Below, one piece after another: positions 1-8,379 of a stretch of DNA of 38,893 nt. Position 1 is the first letter of the stretch. The number at the start of each line of letters is the position of its first letter. The notes beneath the pieces are model-generated. The model ran no database searches. It was not told where the DNA came from and was given only the letters and a program-made list of their open reading frames with translations. The translations under genes were made by a program, and so were the position numbers. Location: positions 1 through 38,893 of the forward strand of contig CAJXOA010000023.1 of assembly GCA_913057685.1 (NCBI GenBank), read 5' to 3'. Source of the stretch: an uncultured Trueperaceae bacterium (lineage in GTDB: Bacteria; Deinococcota; Deinococci; Deinococcales; Trueperaceae).

Positions 1-926
1 GGGGCGGGCGGGCCGGCCGGGCCGCGCTGGAAGCGCCCGGTGACGTTCGGGTCCATCCCCAGGCCGCTGACGTCCTTCCCGGCGCGCTCGACGACCAGGA
101 CGTCCAGTTTCGTGAACGGCAACCGCGCCATGCGCGCCTTCGCGTCGCGCAACAGCGCCGGTTCGCGCGCCCCGAGCGCGGGGCCGGGGATCGCCTCGAC
201 GTGGGCGGGGCGGCCCTCGGCGTCCTCGACGACGCCGACCCCCACGAGCGGCGGGTAGTGCGGCAGGAGCGCCTCGCGGGCGGCTTCGAGGCGGTCGGCG
301 AAGCCGTCGTAGCCGAGCGCGTGCAACGCCGCGGCGCCCGCCCGCTTGCCGAGCCCGATGACGAACATCTTCGTGAGGCCGGACTCGACGTCGCCGCGAA
401 AGCCGGTGTGCGACTTGATGCGGTTCAGCAGCACGACGGCGTCGGCGGTGCGGGCGACGGTGGAGGCGAAGAGCGGCGTCCCGAGGGGGCTGACGCCCAC
501 CCGGTCGACGGCGTCGTCCGCCTCGAGCGGCACGCCGTCGGGCACGACGCCGTACTCGCGGAGGACCTGCGCCTGCCCCGCCGGCGTCCCGCCACCGTGG
601 CTGCCCATCGCCGGCATCACGAACGTCGATGCGCCGGCCGCGTCGAGCGCGTCGCGGGCGCCGGCGACGAGGTCGGGGTAGCGCCCCAGGCCGCGGCTGC
701 CGAGCGCCAGCGCGACGCGGGCGCCCGCCAGGCCGCCCGGCCGGAGGTCGGCGAGGGCGACCTCGAGGGCGGTGCGGACCGCGGCGCGGGGGTCGGCGAG
801 GGGCGGCGGAGGGTCGGGGGAGCGGACCGGGACGAGCGGGGGCAGGGGCGCGTCGCGGATCTCGGGCGGCACGAGGTCGGCCGGGATCTCGACGGCGATG
901 CGGCCCCTCCGCCCCGCGTCGCTCAC
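1..926 (-). CDS. LarA-like nickel-pincer isomerase (lactate racemase domain protein), partial
   Basis: This gene runs off the left edge of the window, so only its first 308 codons are present. The GTG start at 926 overlaps the argS stop by four bases, so the two are probably co-transcribed. Visible motifs are MGSHGGGTPAGQ (about residues 107-118), the segment LLNRIKSHTGFRGDVESGLT (167-186) and, near the cut end, a GLGMDPNVTGR segment. These match the lactate racemase N-terminal domain family (LarA and the wider nickel-pincer-cofactor-dependent isomerases, formerly DUF2088). LarA itself interconverts D- and L-lactate; other groups act on other 2-hydroxyacids, so the substrate cannot be named from this fragment. 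The short, proline-rich first 45 residues are not typical of LarA itself. Confidence 0.8.
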   Translation of the reverse strand, partial: MSDAGRRGRIAVEIPADLVPPEIRDAPLPPLVPVRSPDPPPPLADPRAAVRTALEVALADLRPGGLAGARVALALGSRGLGRYPDLVAGARDALDAAGASTFVMPAMGSHGGGTPAGQAQVLREYGVVPDGVPLEADDAVDRVGVSPLGTPLFASTVARTADAVVLLNRIKSHTGFRGDVESGLTKMFVIGLGKRAGAAALHALGYDGFADRLEAAREALLPHYPPLVGVGVVEDAEGRPAHVEAIPGPALGAREPALLRDAKARMARLPFTKLDVLVVERAGKDVSGLGMDPNVTGRFQRGPAGPPA

Positions 927-2809
927 ATCGCCTCCGGCGCCTCGATCCCGAGCAGGTCCAGGGCGGCGGCGAGGGTCGCCTGCACCCGCCCGACGAGGGC
1001 GAGGCGGGCCTCGCGGAGGCCGGGCTCGGCGCGCAGGACGGCGGTGTCGGGCGCGCCGTCCGGCCCGCGGTGGTTGTAGTAGCCGTTCCAGGCGGTCGCC
1101 AGGTCGAGGGCGTACTGCGCGACCAGGTGCGGCGCGAGCTCGTCGGCGGCCTGCGTGCGGACCTCGGGGAACTGCGCGACGCGGCGCGCGAGCGCCACCT
1201 CGAGCGGGCCGACGGCCGCGAAGGCGTCGGCGCCGGGCGGCGCGTCGGGGTCGAGGCCGGCGTCGCGGGCGGCCCGCCGGATCGAGGCGGCGCGGGCGTG
1301 CGCGTACTGCACGTACGGCGCGGTGTCGCCCTGCAGGTCGAGGGCGCGCTCCCACCGGAAGTCGATGATCCGTTTCGCTTCGCTCTTGAGCATCGCGAAG
1401 CGCAACGCGCCGAGCCCGACGGCGCGGGCGACGGCGTCCGCGTCGGCGAGGTCGGGGTTCTTCTCCGCGACGACGGCGCCCGCCCGCCGGACCGCTTCGT
1501 CCATCGCGTCGTCCAGCGCGAGGGTGGTGCCCTTGCGGCCGCTCATCGCTTCGCCCTCGAGGGTGACGACCTCGTAGGCGAGGTGGTGGGCGTGGCGGGC
1601 GGCGGTCTCCCCCTCTGGCGTCCCGGAGAGCGCCAGCGCGGTCTTCACGAGCGTCTGGGGGTGGGACTGCCGGGCGTCGATGACGTTGACGATCGCGTCG
1701 GCGTGCGCGAACGTCCGGCCGTCGGCGTCGTCGGCGCCGGCGGGGTGGCTGGTCCACAAGCGACCGCCGCCGGGCTGCTCGGCGAACGGCGCGTAGCGCA
1801 GGCCCTCGAACAGGCCGGCCTTCCAGAACTGGTAGCCGACGTCCTTGGCGACGTACATGGCGTTGCCGTCGCTGCGCACCAGGACGACGCGGTCCTCCTC
1901 GAGGCCGGGGAGGAAGTCGCCGACGCGCATGACGAGGGCGCCGGCGTACTTGCCTTCGTCGGGCCGTTCGACGTAGGGGCTGGCCTCGAGCACCGCGAGG
2001 CCGCGCGACAGGAAGCCGCTGGCGACGACGTCGGACTCCCACACGAGCAGGTCGTACGTCGCGCCGAGCGCCCAGAAGGTGGCGAGCTGCGCGGCGACGA
2101 TCCGTTCGATCTCCGCCCGGCGTTCGCCGCGCTCGAGGGCGTGCATGACGTCGGCGACGCCCGCCTCGATCGCGTCGCCGTCGGCCTCCTTCGCCCGCCC
2201 GAGGCGGACGTAGCGTTCGCCGTACCAGTGGTCCAGCTTCCACGCCGTCCGCGGGGCGCCTGGGTCGGCGGGCGCGTGCGGGTCGGGCGGCGTCTCCCCG
2301 AAGTAGTGGGCGGCGAACAGGCTTTCCGCCGCCTGCCGGCCGGTGTCGTCGACGTAGTTCTGGACCTCGACGTCGTAGCCGTCCGCTCGCAGGATGCGGG
2401 CGACCGCGTCGCCCAGCACGACGTTGCGGAGGTGCCCGACGTGCGCCTCCTTGTTCGGGTTGACGCTGGTGTGCTCGACGACCACCTTGCGGCCGCGCGC
2501 GGGGGCGGGCGCGGGGCCGGCGACGACGCCGGCGGTGAACGCGGCGGGGTCGAGGACGACGTTGATGTACGGCCCGACCGCTTCGGCGCGGAGCACGCCG
2601 TCGGGGGGCTCGAAGGCGTCGACGACCTCCGCGGCGATGGCGGCGGGGTTGCGCTTCAGGGTCTTGGCGAGGACGAAGGCGACGGGCGTGCCGTAGTCGC
2701 CGGGCTTGTCCTCGGGGACCTCCTGGACGGGGATGGCGTCGACCGTCGCGCCGAGGTGGGCCACCGCCCGGGCGAAGGCGGCACGGAGGGCGTCCTTGAC
2801 GTCGCTCAT
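923..2809 (-). CDS. argS: arginyl-tRNA synthetase
   Basis: Class I aminoacyl-tRNA synthetase that charges tRNA-Arg with arginine in the cytoplasm, 628 aa. The N-terminal ArgRS-specific domain covers about residues 1-85. The class signature HVGH is at 123-126 within VNPNKEAHVGHLRN. The second signature appears as MSGRKG, the usual ArgRS variant of KMSKS, and the C-terminal anticodon-binding DALR domain includes PYVQYAHAR. An in-frame ATG lies six codons upstream at 2827. The start at 2809 is preferred because a TACGCT hexamer sits eight bases before it, which fits a leaderless transcript, whereas the upstream start would lie inside or ahead of that promoter. It overlaps the LarA-like gene downstream and is divergent from lon. 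Confidence 0.95.
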   Translation of the reverse strand: MSDVKDALRAAFARAVAHLGATVDAIPVQEVPEDKPGDYGTPVAFVLAKTLKRNPAAIAAEVVDAFEPPDGVLRAEAVGPYINVVLDPAAFTAGVVAGPAPAPARGRKVVVEHTSVNPNKEAHVGHLRNVVLGDAVARILRADGYDVEVQNYVDDTGRQAAESLFAAHYFGETPPDPHAPADPGAPRTAWKLDHWYGERYVRLGRAKEADGDAIEAGVADVMHALERGERRAEIERIVAAQLATFWALGATYDLLVWESDVVASGFLSRGLAVLEASPYVERPDEGKYAGALVMRVGDFLPGLEEDRVVLVRSDGNAMYVAKDVGYQFWKAGLFEGLRYAPFAEQPGGGRLWTSHPAGADDADGRTFAHADAIVNVIDARQSHPQTLVKTALALSGTPEGETAARHAHHLAYEVVTLEGEAMSGRKGTTLALDDAMDEAVRRAGAVVAEKNPDLADADAVARAVGLGALRFAMLKSEAKRIIDFRWERALDLQGDTAPYVQYAHARAASIRRAARDAGLDPDAPPGADAFAAVGPLEVALARRVAQFPEVRTQAADELAPHLVAQYALDLATAWNGYYNHRGPDGAPDTAVLRAEPGLREARLALVGRVQATLAAALDLLGIEAPEAM

Positions 2810-2817
2810 GACCGTGG

Positions 2818-2823
2818 AGCGTA
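2818..2823 (-). promoter_or_regulatory. leaderless -10 hexamer of argS
   Basis: TACGCT preceded by TGC (extended -10 form TGNTANNNT), eight bases before the chosen ATG. No -35 element is seen. It matches eleven other genes in this window. Confidence 0.55.
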
Positions 2824-2835
2824 GCACGGGCCTCC

Positions 2836-2895
2836 GGCGCCGGACCCGGCGGCGGGCTCGGCGGCGGGCCCGGCGGTGGGCTCGGTGGTGGACCC
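2836..2895. repeat. five tandem 12-bp units between argS and lon
   Basis: Five contiguous units begin at 2836, 2848, 2860, 2872 and 2884, with a consensus close to GGCGGCGGGCTC. Units two and three differ only at one base, and the outer units are more diverged. The array lies between the divergent argS and lon promoters and encodes no recognised protein. Confidence 0.75.
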
Positions 2896-3104
2896 GCCGC
2901 CGGAGGGGGCACGGTGAGCGCGGCCGCGGTCGGGGGCGGGGTGGGCGCGCTACACTCCCCCATCCGGCCGCGGGTGTGGGCCGGCCGACGCCCCCCGGGC
3001 CCGCAGCGGGTATGCTTGATACGTGCTCGCTCAGGTTTCCTTCACACCCATCCCCTGGTGGGGGGCTGCGCGCCCCACGGCCGCCCCGACCCCACCCGCG
3101 ACGC

Positions 3105-3111
3105 GAGGAGG
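3105..3111 (+). promoter_or_regulatory. lon ribosome binding site
   Basis: GAGGAGG, nine bases before the ATG at 3121. It is one of the strongest Shine-Dalgarno matches in the window and decides the lon start over upstream in-frame candidates. Confidence 0.8.
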
Positions 3112-3120
3112 CACCTCCGC

Positions 3121-5592
3121 ATGACCGACGCCCCGAGCGACGTCCCCCGCTTCGACGCCCCCGTCCCGGTCTGCCCCGTCCGCGGCAGCGTGCTCTACCC
3201 GAGCATGGTCATGCCGATCGACGCCGGCCGAGCGATCAGCATCCGCGCCATCAACACCGCCCTCGACCGCGACCGCACCATCCTCATCGCCAGCCAGCGC
3301 GACCGCGAGGTCGAGGAACCCACCCCCGAGGACCTCTACGACGTCGGCACCGTCTGCACCATCATGCGGATGAAGAAGAACCCCGACGGCAGCATCCAGA
3401 TGCTGGTGCGCGCCATCGGGCGCGTGCAGGTCGAGCAGTACCAGGCGTCGACCGGCCTCATCGAGGCGGAGCTCGCCCCCTACGAGGTCGAGGAGGGCGA
3501 CGAGACCGTCATCGAGGCCAGCTTCCGGGAGCTCAAGGAGAAGTTCTCCGACCTCCTCGAGAACGGCAACCGCGGCCTGCAGGCCGAGGTCGCGCAGTTC
3601 ATCCTCAACCTCGACGACCCCGGCCAGTTCGCCGACTACGTCGCCTACCACCTCGACTTCCGCCTCGAGGACAAGCAGGCGGTGCTCGAAGCGACCACCG
3701 TCGCCGAACGCCTCCGCCGCGTCCTGGTGCTGATCGACACCGAGATCGAGCTGGCCGAGACGCAACGGCGCCTGCAACGCGAGGTCAAGGAGGAGATCGA
3801 CCGCAACCAACGCGAGTACTTCCTCCGCGAACAGATCAAGGCGCTGCAGAAGGAACTGTCCGGCAGCGACGACGAGGAGGACGAGGTCGAGGCGTTCCGC
3901 GAGAAGCTCGAGGCGGCCGACCTGCCCGAGGAGGCGATGAAGGAGGCGCAACGCGAACTGAACCGCCTGTCGCGCATGCACCCCGACAGCGCCGAAGCCA
4001 GCGTCATCCGCACCTACCTCACGACCCTCACCGAACTGCCGTGGAACCACCGCAGCGAGGACCAGCTCGACGTCACCGTCGCCGCGAAGGTCCTCGAGGA
4101 GGACCACTACGGCCTCGAGAAGGTCAAGGACCGCGTCCTCGAGTACCTCGCCGTCCGCAACCTCAAGGCCGAACGCGCCGCGAAGGGGGAGCTCGAGGAG
4201 AGCGACGTCAACAAGGGCCCCATCCTGCTGTTCGCCGGCCCGCCCGGCGTCGGCAAGACGTCGATCGCGCAGTCGGTCGCCAAGTCCCTCGGGCGCGAGT
4301 ACGTCCGCATCAGCCTCGGCGGGGCGCGCGACGAGTCCGACATCCGCGGGCACCGCCGCACCTACATCGGCAGCATGCCCGGGCGCATCATCCAGGGCAT
4401 CCGCACCGCCGGCACGAAGAACCCCGTCTTCCTCCTCGACGAGGTCGACAAGCTGGGGATGTCGTACCAGGGCGACCCCAGCTCCGCGCTGCTCGAGGTC
4501 CTCGACCCCGCGCAGAACCAGAACTTCGTCGACCACTACCTGGGCGTCTCCTTCGACCTGTCCGAGGTGCTGTTCATCGCCACGGCGAACTACCAACAGC
4601 AGATCCCCGAGGCGTTGATGGACCGCATGGAGACGATCGTCTTCAACAGCTACATCGAGCAGGAGAAGCTCGAGATCGCCAAGCGCTACCTGGTGCCCCG
4701 GCAGATCAAGGAGAACGGGCTCGGCGCGAAGCAACTGACGATCAGCGACGGCGCCATCCACAAGGTCATCAACGCCTACACCCGCGAGGCGGGCGTCCGC
4801 ACCCTGGAGCGGACCCTCGGGACCCTCGCGCGCAAGGCCGCGCGCCGCGTCGCGGAGGGCGACGCCAAGCGCGTCCGCATCACCGAACGCAGCCTCGAGG
4901 GGTACCTCGGCAGCGCCCGCTTCACGCCCGAATCGGAGGCGGAGGAGGACCTCGTCGGCGTCGCGACCGGCATGTACTACACGCCGGTCGGGGGCGACAT
5001 CCTGTTCGTCGAGACCAGCATCACGCAGGGCAAGGGCGGCCTCGTCCTCACCGGCCAACTGGGCGACGTCATGAAGGAGTCCGCCCGCGCCGCCCTCACC
5101 TTCGTCAAGTCGAACGCCGAACGCTTCGGGCTGGACCTCGCCGACGTCGAGGACCACGAGATCCACATCCACGTCCCCGCCGGCGCCACCCCCAAGGAGG
5201 GCCCGTCCGCCGGCGTGGCGCTCGCCACCAGCCTCGTCAGCGCCCTCACCGGCGTGCCCGTCCGCCGCGACGTCGCCATGACCGGCGAGATCACGCTCCG
5301 CGGTCGGGTGCTGCCGATCGGTGGCCTCAAGGAGAAGATCCTCGGCGCCAAGCGGGCCGGCATCGGGCACGTCGTCTACCCCGAGAAGAACGCCGCGGAC
5401 GCCGCGGACATCGACGCGGCGCTCCTCAAGGGCATCCACACGCACGCCGCCGGCGACCTCGAGGCGGTCCTCGACCTCGCGCTGGTCGGCGGCATGGACG
5501 CCCTCGAAGGGCCGGGCGGCGGCCCGAAGGGCCGCGGCAAGGGCAAGGGCAAAGGGAAGGGCGGCGCGCGCGTCCCCAGCGCCCAAGCCTGA
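3121..5592 (+). CDS. lon: ATP-dependent Lon protease
   Basis: Cytoplasmic AAA+ serine protease that degrades damaged and regulatory proteins, 823 aa, close to the usual length of about 800. The N-terminal substrate-recognition domain occupies roughly residues 12-210, followed by a coiled-coil segment with many charged residues. The AAA+ module has Walker [10 protein letters not shown] near 372 and Walker [10 protein letters not shown]. The C-terminal protease domain carries the Ser-Lys dyad: Ser696 in [10 protein letters not shown] and Lys739 in LKEKI, 43 residues apart as in E. coli Lon (679/722). The tail ends in a Gly-Lys-rich stretch ([12 protein letters not shown]) that is not part of the conserved fold and may bind nucleic acid; that role is inference. 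A strong GC hairpin follows the stop. Confidence 0.97.
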   Translation: MTDAPSDVPRFDAPVPVCPVRGSVLYPSMVMPIDAGRAISIRAINTALDRDRTILIASQRDREVEEPTPEDLYDVGTVCTIMRMKKNPDGSIQMLVRAIGRVQVEQYQASTGLIEAELAPYEVEEGDETVIEASFRELKEKFSDLLENGNRGLQAEVAQFILNLDDPGQFADYVAYHLDFRLEDKQAVLEATTVAERLRRVLVLIDTEIELAETQRRLQREVKEEIDRNQREYFLREQIKALQKELSGSDDEEDEVEAFREKLEAADLPEEAMKEAQRELNRLSRMHPDSAEASVIRTYLTTLTELPWNHRSEDQLDVTVAAKVLEEDHYGLEKVKDRVLEYLAVRNLKAERAAKGELEESDVNKGPILLFAGPPGVGKTSIAQSVAKSLGREYVRISLGGARDESDIRGHRRTYIGSMPGRIIQGIRTAGTKNPVFLLDEVDKLGMSYQGDPSSALLEVLDPAQNQNFVDHYLGVSFDLSEVLFIATANYQQQIPEALMDRMETIVFNSYIEQEKLEIAKRYLVPRQIKENGLGAKQLTISDGAIHKVINAYTREAGVRTLERTLGTLARKAARRVAEGDAKRVRITERSLEGYLGSARFTPESEAEEDLVGVATGMYYTPVGGDILFVETSITQGKGGLVLTGQLGDVMKESARAALTFVKSNAERFGLDLADVEDHEIHIHVPAGATPKEGPSAGVALATSLVSALTGVPVRRDVAMTGEITLRGRVLPIGGLKEKILGAKRAGIGHVVYPEKNAADAADIDAALLKGIHTHAAGDLEAVLDLALVGGMDALEGPGGGPKGRGKGKGKGKGGARVPSAQA

Positions 5593-5608
5593 CCCCCACC
5601 GCACGTCC

Positions 5609-5636
5609 CGCCGCCGCGCCCCCGGGCGCGGCGGCG
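5609..5636 (+). terminator. hairpin after lon
   Basis: A perfect 12-bp GC stem (5609-5620 with 5625-5636) and a four-base loop, 16 bases after the lon stop. It lacks a clear T tract, so it may need Rho or act mainly as an mRNA 3' end. Confidence 0.6.
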
Positions 5637-5671
5637 TTCGCGTGCCCCCGGGGCGCGCCCGCACGAGGCGG

Positions 5672-5677
5672 TACCAT
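5672..5677 (+). promoter_or_regulatory. leaderless -10 hexamer of tpiA
   Basis: TACCAT, six bases before the ATG at 5684. There is no Shine-Dalgarno sequence between the two, so the transcript probably begins at or near the start codon. Confidence 0.5.
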
Positions 5678-5683
5678 GCCCGC

Positions 5684-6454
5684 ATGCGCACCCCCCTCAT
5701 CGCCGGCAACTGGAAACTCCACAAGACCCCCCGCGAGGCGGTCGCCTGGTTCACCGACTTCCGGGCCGCCCTCGCCGACCACCCCCACGACCGCATCGAG
5801 GTGGCGCTCGGCGTGCCCGCGACGCACCTCCCCGGCCTCGCGCCGCTCGCCGGCCCCGCCGGCGTCGCCCTCGCCGGGCAGGACCTCTCCCGGCACGACG
5901 ACGGCGCGCACACCGGCGAGATCGCCGGCGCGATGCTCGCCGACGCCGGCGCGACGTACGTGATCGTCGGGCACTCCGAACGCCGCGCCGATCACGCCGA
6001 GACCGACGCCGTCGTCCGCGACAAGGTCGCCGCCGCCCGCCGCGCCGGCCTCACCCCCATCCTCTGCATCGGCGAGGTCGAAGCGGAGCGCGACGCCGGC
6101 CGCGCCGAAGCGGTCGTCCTGGACCAACTCCGCGCCGCCCTCGACGGCCTCGAGGCGGACGCCGACTGCGCCGCCCTCGTCGTCGCCTACGAACCCGTGT
6201 GGGCGATCGGCACCGGCCGGACCGCCACCGCCGACGACGCGCAAACCATGAGCGCCGCGATCCGCGGCGCCCTGCGCGAGGCCCGCCCCGCCCTCGCCGA
6301 CGACGTCCGCATCCTCTACGGCGGCAGCATGAAGCCCGCCAACGCCGCGGAGCTGCTCGCGCAGGCGGACGTCGACGGTGGCCTCATCGGAGGCGCCAGC
6401 CTCGACGTCGACGCCCTCCTCGCGATCGTGGACGCCGGACAGGCGGCGGCGTGA
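5684..6454 (+). CDS. tpiA: triosephosphate isomerase
   Basis: Glycolytic and gluconeogenic enzyme interconverting dihydroxyacetone phosphate and glyceraldehyde 3-phosphate, 256 aa, the normal size for the TIM barrel. Catalytic residues are all visible: Lys11 in GNWKLHK, His97 in VGHSERR and Glu170 in YEPVWAIGTG. The phosphate-binding YGGSM loop is near the C-terminus. The ATG at 5684 gives the canonical start MRTPLIAGNWK and has a TACCAT hexamer six bases upstream. The stop overlaps the GTG of the following M24 peptidase gene by four bases, indicating an operon tpiA-peptidase-argB with translational coupling. Confidence 0.97.
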   Translation: MRTPLIAGNWKLHKTPREAVAWFTDFRAALADHPHDRIEVALGVPATHLPGLAPLAGPAGVALAGQDLSRHDDGAHTGEIAGAMLADAGATYVIVGHSERRADHAETDAVVRDKVAAARRAGLTPILCIGEVEAERDAGRAEAVVLDQLRAALDGLEADADCAALVVAYEPVWAIGTGRTATADDAQTMSAAIRGALREARPALADDVRILYGGSMKPANAAELLAQADVDGGLIGGASLDVDALLAIVDAGQAAA

Positions 6455-7548
6455 GCGCCGCCATGAACGCTGCGGACGTCGCCGCGCAGCGGCTGGCCGC
6501 CGTCCGCACCGCCCTCGCCGAACGCGAGGTCGCCGCGCTGCTCGTCACCCGCCCCGCCAACGTCCGCTGGCTGTCCGGCTTCACCGCCCCCGAGGACGCC
6601 CGCGTCCTCGTCACCGCCGACGACGCCTGGTTGTTCACCGACGGGCGCTACACCGCGCAGGCGGCGGAGACGTCGGTCCTGCCCGCCGTCATCGACCGCT
6701 CCTGGCGGACCGAGGTCGCCGCCCGCCTCCCGAGCGGCGCCCTCGCCGTCGAGGCGGAGCACCTGACGCTCGCCGGCGCCGCCGCGCTCGCGAAGGCCAC
6801 CGACCGCGAACCGGTCCGCACCGACGGCCTGATCGCGCACCTGCGGCGCCGCAAGGACGCGACCGAGATCGACGCCATCCGCCGCGCCGCCGAGCTGACC
6901 GACCGCGCCTACGCGCACGTCCTGACGCACCTCGCGCCCGGCGTCCGCGAGGTGGACCTCGCCCTCGAGATCGAACGGTTCGTCCGCAGCGAGGGGGGCG
7001 ACGGCATGGCGTTCGACGTCATCGTCGCCTCCGGCGTGCGCAGCGCCATGCCGCACGGCGTCGCCTCCCCGAAGGTCGTCGAGGCCGGCGACCTGGTGAC
7101 GTTCGACCTCGGTGCGCGGGTCGACGGCTACTGCGCCGACATGACCCGCACGGTCGGGGTCGGCGACGTCGCGCCCGCCCACCGGGCGTTGTTCGGCGCG
7201 GTCCTCGAGGCGCAGGAGGCCGCCGTCGCCGCCGTCGCGCCGGGCGCCACCGCACACGAGGTCGACGCCGTCGCCCGCACCGTCCTCGCCCGGCACGGGC
7301 AGGGCGACGCGTTCGTGCACTCGCTCGGGCACGGCGTCGGCCTGGAGATCCACGAGGGGCCCGGCCTCGCCCCCCGCGCCGACGACGTGCTCGAACCGGG
7401 CATGGTCGTTACCGTCGAGCCGGGCGCCTACCATCCCGGCGACGCCGGCGTCCGCATCGAGGACCTCGTCGTCGTCACCGACGCCGGCGCGGAGGTCCTC
7501 AGCCGCAGCCCGAAGGGCTGGACGACCGTCCCGGACGCAGCCGCGTGA
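6451..7548 (+). CDS. M24B metallopeptidase (Xaa-Pro aminopeptidase/dipeptidase)
   Basis: Predicted cytoplasmic peptidase of 365 aa that removes residues from peptides with proline in second position. It has the creatinase-type N-terminal domain (about 1-130, with [12 protein letters not shown]) and a pita-bread catalytic domain. The five metal ligands are present: Asp219 and Asp230 (eleven apart, in [13 protein letters not shown]), His294 in LGHGVGL, Glu323 in TVEPG and Glu337 in RIEDL. The GTG start at 6451 overlaps the tpiA stop; an ATG at 6463 is an alternative. Its own stop overlaps the argB start in the same GTGA manner. Whether it is an aminopeptidase P or a prolidase (PepQ) cannot be settled from sequence alone. 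Confidence 0.92.
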   Translation: MSAAMNAADVAAQRLAAVRTALAEREVAALLVTRPANVRWLSGFTAPEDARVLVTADDAWLFTDGRYTAQAAETSVLPAVIDRSWRTEVAARLPSGALAVEAEHLTLAGAAALAKATDREPVRTDGLIAHLRRRKDATEIDAIRRAAELTDRAYAHVLTHLAPGVREVDLALEIERFVRSEGGDGMAFDVIVASGVRSAMPHGVASPKVVEAGDLVTFDLGARVDGYCADMTRTVGVGDVAPAHRALFGAVLEAQEAAVAAVAPGATAHEVDAVARTVLARHGQGDAFVHSLGHGVGLEIHEGPGLAPRADDVLEPGMVVTVEPGAYHPGDAGVRIEDLVVVTDAGAEVLSRSPKGWTTVPDAAA

Positions 7549-8312
7549 GCGGCGCCGCGCAGGTCGTCAAGTACGGCGGCGCCGCGATGCAGGACGGCGG
7601 TGCGCGCGCCGCGGTCGCCGAGGCGCTCCGCACCGTCCGCGCCGACGGCGCGACGCCGTACGTCGTGCACGGCGGTGGGCCCGCCATCGGGCAGGCGCTC
7701 GCCGCGGCCGGCCTCGAGGCGCGCTTCGTCGACGGGCGGCGCGTCACCAGCGACCGGGCGCTGCCGGTCGTCGAGGCGTCCCTGACGCTGCTCGGCAAAC
7801 GCATCGCGCAGGAGATCGGGACGGCGGCCGCCCTCACCGGCCGCGACGCCGGGCTGCTGCGCGGCGAGCCGATCGACGAGGCCCTCGGTCGCGTCGGCCG
7901 CGTCACGCACGTCGACGTCGCCCGCCTCACCGCCCTCGCCGGGATCGGCCTGACGCCGGTCCTGGCCTGCCTCGCCCTCGCCGACGACGGGGAGCTCCTC
8001 AACGTCAACGGCGACGAGGCCGCCGCCGCCGTCGCGGCGGCGTTGGGCGCGCCGGTCACGTTCCTGACCGACGTGCCGGGGGTGCTCGACACGCCGGACG
8101 GGGACGGCCCGCCGCTGGCGGAGTTGAGCGCCGCCGACGCCGAGGCGCGCCTCGCCGACGGCCGCATCGCCGGGGGGATGGTGCCGAAGGTCCGCGCCGC
8201 CCTCGACGCGCTCGCGCGCGGCGCGCCGTCGGCGCGGATCGCGGCGGCCGACGACGCCCCGACGATCCTGGCGGCGTTGCGGGGGACCGGCGGGACCGCC
8301 CTCGTCCCCTGA
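7545..8312 (+). CDS. argB: acetylglutamate kinase
   Basis: Amino-acid kinase of 255 aa predicted to phosphorylate N-acetylglutamate, the second step of arginine synthesis. Family motifs are in order: Lys9 in VVKYGG, HGGGP at 42-46, Arg66 in DGRRVTSDR, NVNGDEAA at 153-160 and Lys215 in GGMVPK. Deinococcota also use a related kinase, LysZ, in LysW-dependent lysine synthesis. LysZ usually shows a different substrate loop in place of GRRVTSDR, and no lysW-like gene is near, so the arginine role is favoured. It starts at GTG 7545, four bases overlapping the M24 peptidase stop. A short GC hairpin follows the gene. Confidence 0.85.
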   Translation: MSGAAQVVKYGGAAMQDGGARAAVAEALRTVRADGATPYVVHGGGPAIGQALAAAGLEARFVDGRRVTSDRALPVVEASLTLLGKRIAQEIGTAAALTGRDAGLLRGEPIDEALGRVGRVTHVDVARLTALAGIGLTPVLACLALADDGELLNVNGDEAAAAVAAALGAPVTFLTDVPGVLDTPDGDGPPLAELSAADAEARLADGRIAGGMVPKVRAALDALARGAPSARIAAADDAPTILAALRGTGGTALVP

Positions 8313-8313
8313 C

Positions 8314-8331
8314 CGGCGCCGGGGGGCGCCG
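8314..8331 (+). terminator. short hairpin after argB
   Basis: A seven-base-pair CGGCGCC stem around a GGGG loop, directly after the argB stop and before the next promoter. No T tract is present. Confidence 0.35.
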
Positions 8332-8365
8332 TCGGCCGTCCGACCCGGCCAGCACGGCGTTCTGG

Positions 8366-8371
8366 TAGACT
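8366..8371 (+). promoter_or_regulatory. leaderless -10 hexamer of the LysM-M23 gene
   Basis: TAGACT preceded by TGG, eight bases before ATG 8380. It overlaps the alternative TTG start at 8371, which argues against that start. Confidence 0.55.
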
Positions 8372-8379
8372 TGCGACCG

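Larger units (their letters stand above)
2810..3120. other. divergent argS-lon intergenic region and lon leader
   Basis: About 310 bases without a convincing gene. From left to right it holds the argS -10 hexamer, the 12-bp repeat array, a possible lon -10 (TATGCT at 3011-3016), and a roughly 100-base leader. In the leader, GTGGGG near 3058 can pair with CCCCAC near 3073. No heat-shock operator such as CIRCE was recognised. The region stays open in the lon frame back to 2914, but the translated extension looks like random high-GC sequence. Confidence 0.5.

Noticed and set aside
2914-3120. A longer N-terminus for Lon starting at 2914
   Set aside because: The extension has no similarity to Lon, and a strong GAGGAGG ribosome binding site precedes the ATG at 3121.
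3031-5913. A 960-codon open frame on the minus strand opposite lon, and similar long frames opposite or beside other genes
   Set aside because: At this GC content stop codons are rare in all frames. The translations are low-complexity Val/Asp/Arg/Gly sequences without domains, while the overlapping plus-strand lon is unmistakable.
7545-8312. The amino-acid kinase as LysZ of the LysW lysine pathway
   Set aside because: The substrate loop and NVNGDEAA motif fit acetylglutamate kinase, and no lysW-like gene is nearby. It remains a minor alternative.
8371-8379. TTG start at 8371 for the LysM-M23 protein
   Set aside because: The TTG overlaps the TAGACT hexamer. The ATG at 8380 gives a standard signal peptide.
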